Positions 10,201 to 19,113 of a stretch of DNA of 64,000 nt are shown here, one piece after another (position 1 is the first letter of the stretch; each line of letters starts with the position of its first letter). Made by a program: the position numbers and the translations under genes. Origin of the DNA: Amphibalanus amphitrite (Eukaryota; Arthropoda; Thecostraca; Balanomorpha; Balanidae); NCBI RefSeq assembly GCF_019059575.1, contig NW_024882039.1:248001-312000 (forward strand), in the 5' to 3' direction. Under the pieces are notes generated by a model, which was given only the letters and a program-made list of their open reading frames with translations, ran no database searches and was not told where the DNA came from.

Positions 10201-11175
10201 TTTGAAAGCAACGTCTTCAAGGAGTGCTGCAAGATACTCGGTATACGGAAGACGAGAACCACACCAATGCATCCAGAGTCGGATGGGATGGTGGAACGTT
10301 TTAATCGGACTATGGGACAAGAACTCGCGAAGAGGTGCAAAAACGAGCAGGAGGACTGGGACAGGCACCTACCTCTACTTCTCATGGCATACCGCTCAGC
10401 GGAACACGAGTCCACTGGGTATACCCCATCTCACTTGATGACTGGCAGGGAAATGCGGCTTCCGATCGACCTCATGATGGAGCGTCCACCTACTGACGAA
10501 GCCTGCCCAACCGTCACCGACTTTGCACGGGACATCCGCTATCGGCTGGATTTGTCACACGCCCATGTTCGCGAGAACCTCAAACTTTCATCAGATGCAA
10601 TGAAGCTGCGAACAGACGCTCGGGCATCCACTGAGTTGTTGAAGCGTGGCGACCAAGTGTGGCTTCACAATCCACGACGAAAAAAAGGTTTAAGCCCGAA
10701 ACTCATGTCTCCATGGGACGGACCGTATATGATCATCGATCGGCTCTCGGATGTCACGTACAGAATACAGCGAGCGACCGGTGGCCGCATGAAGGTCATC
10801 CATTACAACAGGCTGTGGAAGTATGAAGCTGCATCCAACTTTTCTTGGCACGGCGAGCCCTCGGCGACATGCCCTCGGGAGACGGAGAACAGTGTGAGTG
10901 CTGATGTTCCGGTGGAGAACAATTCCGATTCGGCCCTCCGCGAGCCCTCGGCGACATGCCCTCGGGAGACGGAGAACAGTGTGAGTGCTGATGTTCCGGT
11001 GGAGAACAATGCCGATTCTTCCTTGGTTGAGGCTGCAAAGGAGGGGAGATGTGCTTCAGACTCAGCAGACCCTAGACAGAAGGGAAGCACTCCTAGTCGA
11101 CGATACGAACTACGTAGAGACCGTCGACCACCGTCTCGGTTCAATGACTTCGTCACCTTCGTTTGCAACGTGTGA
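7195..11175 (+). CDS. pol: Gypsy Pol polyprotein (protease, RT, RNase H, integrase)
   Basis: 1327-codon frame in -1 relative to gag. It has no ATG at its start (the first codon at 7195 is GTG), so it is most likely made as a Gag-Pol fusion by frameshifting. Domains by residue from 7195: aspartic protease with DSG at about 44-50; RT from about 320 to 500 with YLDD at about 471; RNase H from about 615 (DTDAS) through TDH at about 685; integrase HHCC zinc finger at about 865-910, core residues Asp in AIDIAGP (about 935), Asp in HSDQG (about 996) and Glu in MVERFN (about 1033); a GPY/F-type module at about 1165-1195. All catalytic residues are present. The C-terminus holds a 29-residue tandem duplication. 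The frame ends at TGA 11173-11175. Confidence 0.96.
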   Translation: MTARQGQQTVTPPESSQRVAVLRSTKHPDSVQVRGEINGKSWPLIVDSGSNHTLLRPDVLGGLMLPEVPQGLCDVTGRRTALRGPTTVELVVEGHRTMLSVYVADELEEPCILGLDYLQLNGCELNFASMQMKISGTFVPLLPAVAGNTHAVTRAFRVRVAETTRLKPGSETFLRCKLDGPGFNSQGIVESGLIKRSGVLVGRTIVDTRSPTVPVMVANLSGSPVRLQAGTYVGTCEPVDPVPAFTGNVSTREDEQGVLPAHLSNLMERSSEGLTPGECAEVRDLLIAFGDVFSAGDRDIGRTSLAEHTISTGDCRPIKVPPRRLPIGKRQEAEEMIAEMNEQGLIEKSNSPWSFPLVLVRKKDGTLRCCVDYRLLNNVTVKDSYPLPRIDETLDALSGARWFSTLDLKSGYHQIALADKDKPKTAFSSGSGLSLWQWRVMPFGLCNAPATFERLMEVVLSGLHWKALLVYLDDVIVFGTSFHEEIERLREVFGRMRSAGLKLNPKKCHLFRREVTFLGHVVSSQGIGTDPAKTETVDSWPVPKNKKELRSFLGLCTYYRKFVRNFASIAAPLHWLTRDDVEYVWDESCVTAFKLLKSALTRSPILAYPEAGGEFILDTDASSCGIGAVLSQLQDGVERVVAYYSRSLSSPERNYCATRRELLAVVDAIRHFHHFLYGTAFRVRTDHAALKWLRNLKDPEGQLARWLTRLEQYQFTVQHRPGIQHSNADCLSRRPCDTKCKHCHKKEMLSGSHCRAAGSATVQNGATSCDAAGLVNDRSSSLAMDVRTAQRRDSDLAPLITWMERGERPTWDEVKGVSATTKRYWAQWDLLRLRDGVLMRVWETPSGQSSQLLTIAPRSQREDILVEFHGSVSSGHFGIKKTLLRLRKRFYWISMRRDVVEWCRVCTTCAAKKGPHRTSRAPLQIMNVGSPMERLAIDIAGPLPISTAGNRFILVVMDYFTKWPEAYAIPNQEATTIAQVLVNEFFSRFGVPYEIHSDQGRNFESNVFKECCKILGIRKTRTTPMHPESDGMVERFNRTMGQELAKRCKNEQEDWDRHLPLLLMAYRSAEHESTGYTPSHLMTGREMRLPIDLMMERPPTDEACPTVTDFARDIRYRLDLSHAHVRENLKLSSDAMKLRTDARASTELLKRGDQVWLHNPRRKKGLSPKLMSPWDGPYMIIDRLSDVTYRIQRATGGRMKVIHYNRLWKYEAASNFSWHGEPSATCPRETENSVSADVPVENNSDSALREPSATCPRETENSVSADVPVENNADSSLVEAAKEGRCASDSADPRQKGSTPSRRYELRRDRRPPSRFNDFVTFVCNV
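10855..11028 (+). repeat. 87-bp tandem duplication inside pol C-terminus
   Basis: Two adjacent copies of an 87-bp unit start at 10855 and 10942 (GAGCCCTCGGCGACATGCCC...). The unit is a multiple of three, so it adds 29 residues without shifting frame. It lies after the integrase GPY/F module in an acidic tail. The copies are nearly identical, implying a recent duplication. Confidence 0.85.
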
Positions 11176-11503
11176 ATACGCGGCGGGAACCGCCCATCTA
11201 TTAACTTGGTGTAGATCGTGTACATGTGTTTATCGGCGTGTCGGTGTTTCTCGGTGTTTATCGGCGGCGGGACCCGCCCATTTATTAACTTGGTGTATGA
11301 TCGTGTGTGTGTGTTTATCATTATCCGTTTTCTATGTCTCTTTCATGTGTCCGTGGCAACGGGTTCCGTTCCAGTAAGACGAATACTGCATGAAACCTTG
11401 GTACCATTTACTTTGCACCTTATGTTTTTTTCGCGGTAAAAAAAAAAAAAATCGCACGCAACTCCCATTTGCTCCTTACCCAGACTCCGTGTTTTTCAGA
11501 CTG
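11176..11503 (+). other. Spacer between pol and esterase ORF with direct repeats and splice acceptor
   Basis: Two diverged direct repeats of about 85 bp start at about 11181 and 11266 (GGCGGGAACCGCCCAT / GGCGGGACCCGCCCAT, then TTAACTTGGTGTA). At 11491-11499 a pyrimidine run ends in CAG (GTTTTTCAG), four bases before the ATG of the esterase ORF. This is a good splice-acceptor match and suggests a spliced subgenomic mRNA, with a possible donor in the LTR at 5735/5736. Confidence 0.5.
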
Positions 11504-12199
11504 ATGGCGGACTGCGAACCGGGCGTCATCCATCTGGATGACTCCGATGTGGACGAGTTGCGTCCTGATGTCGGGGAAGAGTCGAGCAAACAAGAAGTGC
11601 ACCTGCTTCTGGGCGACTCAATCCCGCATCGAATGGGGGAGCGGCTGGATGTCAGCCCTCCCGACATTTTGCTGAACTTTAGCAGCCCTGGAAACACGTG
11701 GGCCAGGCTTGCTACTGACCAGGCACGCCAGGTCGCTGAGTGGCAGGAGGCGGCAAGAGCTTTCGGGTGCACTTTGGGGACATGCATCGTATGGATGACG
11801 GGAAACGATGTGTACCCCCGCGCCCCTGGCGACCCGTCCCATGTCATCCGGCTGGGCGATTTCAAGGAAAATGTGGACGAGGTTCTCAGCTTTCTATGGG
11901 TGGCGGCACGAAACATCCTGGTACTGGGGCCGCTGCCCCGATACCGTCATGATGCTGGAAAATGCTGGGTCAACTGCCCAGCATTCGCGGCTCAGCAGGC
12001 CGCCAAGCGGGTATGTGATGAGTACCTGGGGGTGGAGTTCCTGCCACTTGGGAGGACCTTCACCAAGAACTACAAGAAGTGGCATCTGGTGGGAGAGGAC
12101 AGCCGGCGATTCTTCGCCGCTGACGGCGTACACCTGTCCGCAGCCGGGGAGGAGGCAGTATTGCAGCGCGTCCCTCAGTGGCTGCAGTGGCATGAGTGA
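11504..12199 (+). CDS. SGNH/GDSL-type hydrolase ORF carried by the Gypsy element
   Basis: 231 residues from the ATG at 11504, chosen because it follows a splice-acceptor-like CAG and gives a compact domain; an in-frame ATG at 11390 would add a basic, low-complexity leader. SGNH blocks seen: block I LLLGDSIPHR with nucleophile Ser39; block II-like Gly at SPGNTW (about 63); block III TGND with Asn101; block V DGVHLS with Asp207 and His210. All four SGNH residues are therefore present, predicting an esterase/lipase-like enzyme. No signal peptide or membrane segment is visible, so it is not a typical Env. It sits exactly where env lies in Gypsy errantiviruses. SGNH esterases are known in ORF1 of CR1/L2-type LINEs. 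The role here is unknown; membrane or lipid modification is a guess. Confidence 0.85.
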   Translation: MADCEPGVIHLDDSDVDELRPDVGEESSKQEVHLLLGDSIPHRMGERLDVSPPDILLNFSSPGNTWARLATDQARQVAEWQEAARAFGCTLGTCIVWMTGNDVYPRAPGDPSHVIRLGDFKENVDEVLSFLWVAARNILVLGPLPRYRHDAGKCWVNCPAFAAQQAAKRVCDEYLGVEFLPLGRTFTKNYKKWHLVGEDSRRFFAADGVHLSAAGEEAVLQRVPQWLQWHE

Positions 12200-12243
12200 C
12201 AGCCGACGGGTATACTTCTGCGACAGGTGGAAATTTTTTTTTT

Positions 12244-12256
12244 AAGGGGGAAGCAG
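12244..12256 (+). other. Gypsy polypurine tract
   Basis: AAGGGGGAAGCAG directly precedes the 3' LTR and follows a T-run, the usual form of a plus-strand primer site. Confidence 0.8.
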
Positions 12257-12832
12257 TGTTATGTTGTTATGTTATGTCGTTGTTATCTTGTCTCTGTACC
12301 TATTCGCTAGTGTATTTGAAATGCCGCAGCTCTGGAGCGGGTCATGTGACCACGGCCGACCCCGCGGTGGCGCGGTGGGCGGCGGTCTGCTGTTGTAAAT
12401 GTCATCACTCTAGTGTGCCTGAAATGCCGCGACTCTAGTCGGGTCACGTGACCGCAACTGACCTCAGAGTCGCGCGGCGGGCGGCGGGCAGTCGCGCGCT
12501 GGGTGTCCAGCCGTCAGGGTTAGCCGAGCCTCGGGGTACCGAGCTGGGTGAAGCCCTGCCTTCCTGCCTTGGGACGCCAAGCAGGGTGAGTGTGCCCCGC
12601 CCTTAGGAGGAGCGCCGGACGCTACACACACACACACACACACACTCACACCCCTAGGGTCGCGGCAAACGTTCTGAGCTGGTTTTGTGGCCTGTATTGT
12701 TGAGCTCGTACCCATATTTTTCTTGTTTTCGTTACGTCATTTTTGCATTGTACTTTGCCACAAAAATAAAGGGCTTTGTTTTTGTCCCCAATTCTTTCTC
12801 GCGGCTTTGGGTCCGGACAAGCGGACATAACA
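12257..12832 (+). repeat. Gypsy 3' LTR
   Basis: Matches the 5' LTR throughout by eye, with two bases fewer in the CA microsatellite. AATAAA is at 12765-12770. Target duplication ATAC follows at 12833-12836. Confidence 0.95.
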
Positions 12833-12836
12833 ATAC

Positions 12837-15800
12837 CGTCAGTCGTCACAGACCAGTGGCCACTGCCGTGTAACACCGCCAAAGAAGTCGCTTTCATGCG
12901 GTTGGCACATTGGTGGTTGAGCTCTGCGATTTTGCCGGCGGAACACTTGCACCGTAGACCCAGCTGCTGCTACGGTGCACGATCGTCATTGTAGCGCTGG
13001 ATCGGATCGCCTCCACGCAGCTGGAATAGAAGCAAACATTAAAACTGCATCCAGAATAATATGCGAGCAACTCAAGATCTATGAGGCTCTTGAGGTTCGG
13101 CAGCTGCGTGATCCAGTTGTGCATTGCCGCTCTGATAAGGAAGCTCGTCACGTTGGTGAGGTAGATCTGCCATCGCCTCCTCGTATTCGGCCCACCCCTG
13201 AGCCTCTGGGGATCCGATAGGAGTGATATGGCTATCTCCGGAGAAGACAGTAGAGCTTCCGCCGCTGTCTGGTGGTGTGTCCATCGACCAGCGGCAGCGA
13301 TGAGGTCCGGATGAGTTTGGCGTCCACTCGGCCCGGAAGTACCGGCCGAAGGCCCTGGTCTGCTGGCTTTTAATGAGGTCGTCAGCGAAGCTGGCCATCG
13401 CGCGGTGAGCCTTCTCCAGCGCCTCCTCTTCGCTGGCGACCCCGGCTAGCTGCCACCCGGAGGAGGTGATGAAGGCCTCCAGCTGGGCGGCCATCCGTTC
13501 ACGTTCGTCTCGTGCCTGAAATTTTTTTGGAAGACAACCGAAGTCTTTACGTCGCATGTTAAAGGCTTCATGGTGGCACAGGGTAGTGATAAAGGAAAAC
13601 CAAACCCAGCAATAAACCCATAACATTGTTGAAATCGTTAAAACGCATTGTACCAAAATATGATAAAAAGGAAGAACATTTAACATTGAATAGCTCAATG
13701 ATATTCGCTCTTAAGCAAAATGGCGTCATACAAATTGCGAAAGATGACAAGTAGTTTACAATTATTGTCATAAACCTGAAGTAGCGTTAGCCGCTTAGCA
13801 TGAGCGGTAAGTAGAAGCAAACGTTAACAAAGAACGTAACATACGAATCGAAGAGAAAATTAGATAACGCATCTCAAGCTCGGGCGTGATTTTTTACTGA
13901 GGTCGTATATGCATCCGAATAAACACTAACAATCGCGGCATTAGCCTCTGTAATCTGCCGAGCGAACAGCATGTAAAAATACGGTACCTTTGAGGTTCAG
14001 CCTGCTGCACCAAGCCAGAACTACGTGGAAGGCGCAGAGCGGCTTCGTTGGACGAGGCTAGTCGGCGTCCGTGACGCGTAGCCACGCGGTGTAGAAGGCG
14101 TCTGCGCAGTCCGACATGGAAGTCCTGGGCGCTGGGAACTCAAGGTTGGCGCCCAGGACTGCCTGTTTGAGGCCCTTCAGGAACGCGCTGATGACATTGG
14201 CGTTCTCCCTTGACGAGAGGAGCCACGCCACCGGACAGCCCTGGCCCAGGTTGTCCTCCACTAGGACCAATGTGAGGATGAGTCCCGAACCTGTGCGAAA
14301 ATTGATGACATCAGTTGGCATCAAGAAAAGGAAAGTATCCCTATTTAATCAAAGTGTTAGATTTAAGAGGCTTGCAAAAAAAAAAAAAAATAATAAAGGA
14401 AAAGCGCAAAGCGTGCATATCTTGTATGATATGTCTCAACTTCCAGAAGTGTCTACACTGGGTGGAATAGAGGACAGCCTGCACTCATTGCATACCCACA
14501 TAGCCACGCTCAGATAGTGCTGCAAAGCGTCCTCGGAATTCGGATAATTTCTGGCGTTTTGGATGAAACCATGCATCACATCCTTCACACATGGTGCAGT
14601 CGTCTTTGTCTGTGAGCTAGAGACCACAAACCTGTTCCTCTCCTTTCCATATGTATCTGCCCTTCCTTTTACTGATAACTGGCTATCTTTTACTGAAAAT
14701 CCTGACTTATTTCCTTTGGTCTTTCACCACCTCACCTTCGCTCCTTTTTTCCTCCTTTTTATCCTCACCACGCTGTTTGCCACCTTCCGCGTTCATTCCT
14801 GGCGCCGATTTCGTCGAAGCCGCAGCAGAACAGAGTCCGATTCGTGTCAATCTCCAATAACGGAACAGTTGAGTATTTTATTATTGTCCAATCCTTTAAA
14901 GGGACCCTCCCACCTTAACATTAGATTTGAGTTGAGATAGCCAAAATGGGGTCCCTGGCTCACAATTACCGGTTTCGGCACTCACAACATCGAGAAATGC
15001 CTTAAATCGGAAATATTGAATTTCAAAATTGCAGCATTTTGATTCAGAGGGGCTAATGCTTAGGAATACCCCTCTGAATGTGTGACGTCAGCGCAAATAT
15101 CTAACGATTTTTAAATGTTTGACTAAAACGTTTTTTAGCACGCGGTGGTATATGCTATTTGCGCGCAACATCTGCCGCAAACGCCGCACTTCTAAAATAA
15201 AGTCGCTAGAAACAGCGGAGGTCCCAAAAAAGTAAACAAAAGTAAAAGTCTAATATCTTGAAAACCGGTGAATATTTTTTGGTGAAATTTGGTAGATATT
15301 CGTTTTCGCTCTTTCTGAACCGAGCGACATCACTTTCATGCCAATTCATAAACTTTTTTGAAGGTGGGAGGGTCCCTTTAAAGCTCACGTTCACTATTTG
15401 TTTTCCAACGGATTTTCTCCGGCATCTTTATCTTCCTTTTTGTATCTTGTTTTCTTTTCTGTACCGGCAGTACGACCTCGACCTCGACAATCTCGACGCT
15501 CAACGGGTCAGGACGTGAGCGGAATGGCGCGCGTCCGGACTGGTCGGGAGCAAGGTTAGGAGTAAAAATCAATCTTATACCGGAGCTACGGATAAAACTG
15601 AAGACAGCTTCGAAAAGAGAAATGCCTAGTTGCCGATCACAGCCCCTAGCTGCCGTATTGTGAGTACTGTCCATGCCCACGACGTTTTTGCCGAGGTTCG
15701 ACAGCATTTCCAGCTGGGAGGGATTGATTCGCCCAGCCGCTGGCCAGGTCGGCGCTAGACGATAGCGAGTAGCTCCAGCGTGTGGCACTGGAACTTCTTC

Positions 15801-15960
15801 AGAAACGCAGAGGCCTGGTGGCCAAAGCATGCTCTTTAGGTAGACTTCCCATTGAGCCCGTTATTTGTGACCAATAATTCATGAGTCTTTTTATGGTTGA
15901 AGCACGTTTGATTTGTAAATTTGGTGAACTCTATTGGATCTGTGGATCTTTCAAGCGTAT
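12837..15960 (-). pseudogene. MULE-type transposase gene relic, copy A
   Basis: Minus strand. A first exon at about 15840-15650 encodes a segment ending LGKNVVGMDSTHN, matching the region around the first catalytic Asp of MULE-domain transposases. The next exon (about 14324-14061) continues LTLVLVEDNLGQGCPVAW and MSDCADAFYTAW, with the second Asp region. It then meets an in-frame TAG at 14058-14060; beyond this the same frame continues to an LCAFHV...AW segment (the C-x-x-H motif of the family) down to about 13990. A further open stretch (about 13520-13076) may be a diverged C-terminal exon. The intron between the two catalytic exons holds a TTAA MITE. An upstream open segment (15836-16072) may be an N-terminal exon. 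The stop is shared with copy B, so the gene was already dead before duplication. Confidence 0.75.
14900..15377. mobile_element. TTAA MITE, copy A
   Basis: AGGGACCCTCCCACCTT at the left is inverted at the right (15361-15377). TTAA flanks both ends (14896-14899 and 15378-15381). 478 bp, no coding capacity. TTAA targets are typical of piggyBac and Kolobok families. Same element at 47866-48343. Confidence 0.85.
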
Positions 15961-16101
15961 GAATCAGTGTCACTGTTTGAAAACCTTTCCTCGAGTTTCT
16001 ATCATGGTCTTTTCTGGAAGATATATGTTCGCGTTTGAAGTGTCCGTCCGGACGCAAAGAAAAAAGAAGCAAGCATGGAATATAGTTGTATGGTCAATAT
16101 A

Positions 16102-16900
16102 CCGGGTGGCCCAAAAAAAACGTTCCGAACTTTGGAGTCCCATATCTCAAATTCGAGTGCGAATAACGAGCCAAAATTTTCATCAAGTTTGCGTCACTTC
16201 TATGCGCATTGGTATGCCAAATTATAACACTGTACCATCATTTTCAAGCCAGCAACCTTATGTTGAATTAAGTAAGACATTTTTGCTTTTTTTGCCGTAG
16301 TTGAACGGTAGTACCTAATGATTGGCTTAGGCGTACCATGTTAGAAAAAAAATAAAAAAATAGAACACGTGAATGATACCAGCACGTGTGTTGTTATTTT
16401 TATATTTTTTGTCCCACTATGTGCCAAATATCCAAATACTAAGCCAAAATTGTGTTAATGGATGCCATTCGTTTCAACACAAGTCCTGTTTCGAGGAGAA
16501 GGAGTGGCATGGTGCATGGGTTACAGCTGATCGCCATCCCTTCAAGATCAAATAATAAATCGACCGAATAAGGAAAAAAGCTAGAGGGAATGTGTCACCC
16601 TGAGGCCTGAGCCATCAATGAGACTAGTGCCAGTAGCAGTCACGGCTGCAGGCCGTGGTGCCGAGATGGAAGTGGCCCGTTCACTGACATTTTTAGTAAA
16701 CATCGGAGCAAAAAAGCGATTTTTACATGGCATGCTAGAAACACGAACCGTTTAAAAAGTAACTGACAGAATAACATCAATATCATACCATTTACTGAAA
16801 ATAGATGCCGCATTGACTATTGGAAGTTTCAATGTTGTATCTTTATCACTTTCTGAGAAATATTGATTTAAAATTGGGAACGTTTTTTCTGGGCCACCCA
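16102..16900. mobile_element. Mariner-type non-autonomous element, copy A
   Basis: Left end CCGGGTGGCCCAAAAAAAAC and right end (inverted) TGGGTGGCCCAGAAAAAACG share about 25 bp of imperfect inverted repeat, with TA on both sides (16100-16101, 16901-16902). No transposase domain is recognisable in the 799-bp interior; a short frame around 16373-16555 is not identifiable. Confidence 0.7.
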
Positions 16901-16980
16901 TATTCGATATAGTCAGTCTGATATAATTTTTGTATTGACGGAAACAGACAACTCCGCGACCACAGTATGTACAGCCGTGG

Positions 16981-17126
16981 CTATTCACTGCAATTCACTG
17001 GCGGATCCACAGGGTCTGGCACCCAGGCATCGTAGAACCTCTCACAGAAGTTGTGAAGAATACAGCAGGCCGTGATAACCACTGACACGACCCCGATGCC
17101 CATCTTCATGCGCTTTTGCAGTCACC
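16981..17126 (-). pseudogene. C-terminal exon of a PIF/Harbinger transposase, copy A
   Basis: Minus strand. The reading KRMKMGIGVVSVVITACCIL followed by HNFCERF is the conserved C-terminal signature of PIF/Harbinger (DDE_Tnp_4) transposases, ending at a stop near 16982. A splice-acceptor-like TTTCTTACAG precedes it at about 17127-17136. A TGA just inside the exon replaces what is normally a basic residue in the GRWRCL-type motif, so this is a relic. No upstream exon is recognisable. Confidence 0.7.
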
Positions 17127-19112
17127 ATTCCTGTAAGAAACAGGTGGGTCGGATGTTTTGAGTAAAGTTCGGGTCACAAATCTGACGTATCTGTGACATT
17201 CCTTTTATAAAAATTCTTAGAATTTCGCCTGTAAGGGAAATATTCTCCTTACTAAAACTGGTTATTTTAGAACAATCGTGATATTCCAATTTCAGCACGA
17301 AACTGAAATCAAGAGCCCTGTTCGGGCAGCGCATCCTACCGCAAAATTTTGCACCACGCATGCGCAGTAGGGGTCTCTCGGGTGCCAGGCTCCGCCCCTC
17401 GGCGTATGACGTCACATGTGTGACGTCGGCATTTGCAAAATCTTTCAGTTTTGCGCAACAAGAAAATAGTAGCTGCAGGAGGCGAAAGCGGCGCCAAGAC
17501 AAGTTTGTGTGTCAGCGTCTAACCGTTTAGGATTTCGCTCTGAAGATTGCGGAAGGGGAGAGGTAATTGAATTGGTATTTTTAATGGATAAGATTTTATT
17601 CGCATTTCGCGATTCGCACGCTGCATTTTAGGATATTTATCTGCCCATTGTGATTGTACTTGGCTTGCTGAGTAGAGGGAGCTAAGCGTAGGTACTTGGT
17701 AGGTGCATAATGGTTACAATTTGTAACAATCATGAATCACGTGCAATATTTTGGAAAAATGGAACCATTATTAATGGATCTTAGTTGTGACAACCCACAT
17801 GCTTTGCTCTACGTCATCTGATTAAACATACTTACCAAGTAGATGCGTGCCAAGTAGTTCTCTAAGAGGCAAAGGGAGCAGAATGCTCATAGGATGCTGC
17901 CTCTCTCCGTAGTCTTCTTGATGTGTTTGTCGTACTCAGAGGCGGATCCAGCTCAGAGTTTTTTTTTGGGGGGGGGAACCATAACAATTTATCGATTCTT
18001 TCCATGCATCGTCCATAGGCGTAATGTTAAAATTATGCCGTTTGGGGGGGGGGGGCAAATGCCCATTTTGCCCCCCTGGATCCGCTACTGGTCGTACTTG
18101 TTCTTGAAAATGTTAACATTCTTGCTCGTTACAACTTCTACTCTTTTAAGACAGACTGGTAGAGGAAAAAGCGAGTTTGAAAACAGAAGAAATGTTTGTG
18201 TTCATTTTATTATATGATCAGGTACCTATACCTATCGATATCTGATGGTGAAGGAAGAGCTATTGTGCGAACACACACTAAAGTCACTTTTATATGGAGA
18301 AAGCATATTTCTGAAGGCACCAATGTTGCTGATAACGTTGCTGCTGACCATTGTTGCTGAAAGGCACCAATGTCGCTGGAACACAATGTTGTTGGTGATA
18401 CCAGCTGCGGGCTGGGCGTCAGATGGTTGCTGGTCTGATCCAGCGCACTGGCTGAAGGTTGCCGACCCCTGATATAGAGTATGCACATTTTTTATACACA
18501 GTGGCGCAGACACTTCTTCCAGACTGGGGGGGGGGGGGGGCTGAACTATATTTTAGACATTTTAAACGTGTTTCAGCTCAACATTGTTATAGATTCCCAC
18601 AGGGGTGGAGATCTGTCAAAATGACAGGGGGGTCCAGGCCGGGCAGATGGAGGCGGGCTGGATGTAGTACCATTGACTTACATAGCAGTAATTCGTCTTC
18701 AGGCAGGGGGGGGGGGGTCCTGACCCCCCTGACCCCTCCTGAGATCTCCTCCTCTGGATTCCCATGCACTTCATCAGTTCCACTAGCCAAAACAATTTTA
18801 ATGAACAGGAGAGAATCTTTATACACACATTTTTTCCCAAATAGAGGCTCTGCTAACAACCCTTTCTTTTGTAGCCCTAGTGTGTTCGTTATTAGTTTGT
18901 GTGATTCTAATTCCTACTGCAATGGAAGACAACACTTAAACATGCTTATTATCAAATTTCATTCATTCATGCATCATACATTTTTGAGGAACTGCTATGC
19001 CTGATGTCTTCAATGTACATGCGCGGGAGGGACCTCGTCAACCTCATTGTAACGCAGCATGTCTTCTGCAGGCAAATAATATATTTGAGCGCTAAATGGG
19101 CGCTATGTGAGC
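17127..19112. other. Repeat-rich non-coding stretch, copy A
   Basis: Apart from the hAT MITE at 17937-18090, no gene is seen. An open frame at 17122-17502 (minus) crosses a GC-rich, TGACGTCA-containing repeat and matches no family. Poly(G) runs at about 18521-18540 and 18706-18718 differ in length between copies A and B. A CAGTGGCGCAGACAC motif at about 18499 may be the end of another hAT-type MITE, but its partner end is not clear. Confidence 0.5.
17937..18090. mobile_element. hAT-type MITE, copy A
   Basis: Termini CAGAGGCGGATCCAG and CTGGATCCGCTACTG are inverted repeats; the 8-bp target duplication GTCGTACT lies at 17929-17936 and 18091-18098. The interior is mostly poly(T)/poly(G). Same element at 52726-52883. 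Confidence 0.85.
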
Positions 19113-19113
19113 G

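Larger units (their letters stand above)
5407..12832 (+). mobile_element. Complete Ty3/Gypsy LTR retrotransposon with extra esterase ORF
   Basis: 7426 bp, bounded by LTRs of 578 and 576 bp that appear identical except for one CA unit in a microsatellite. The 4-bp target duplication ATAC lies at 5403-5406 and 12833-12836, and the unoccupied site with one ATAC is at 45804-45807 in copy B. Order: 5' LTR, primer site, gag, -1 frameshift signal, pol (protease, RT, RNase H, integrase), then a separate SGNH hydrolase ORF, polypurine tract, 3' LTR. The pol order with RNase H before integrase is Ty3/Gypsy type. All ORFs look intact and the LTRs match, so the insertion is young and possibly active. Confidence 0.96.

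Noticed and set aside
13072-13698. 208-codon minus-strand frame as a separate host gene
   Set aside because: It lies in line with the MULE relic exons and runs through AT-rich intron-like sequence; best seen as a diverged exon plus intron of that relic.
17122-17502. 126-codon minus-strand frame present in both duplication copies
   Set aside because: Conserved only because the whole block is duplicated; no domain, and it covers a repeat-like TGACGTCA region.
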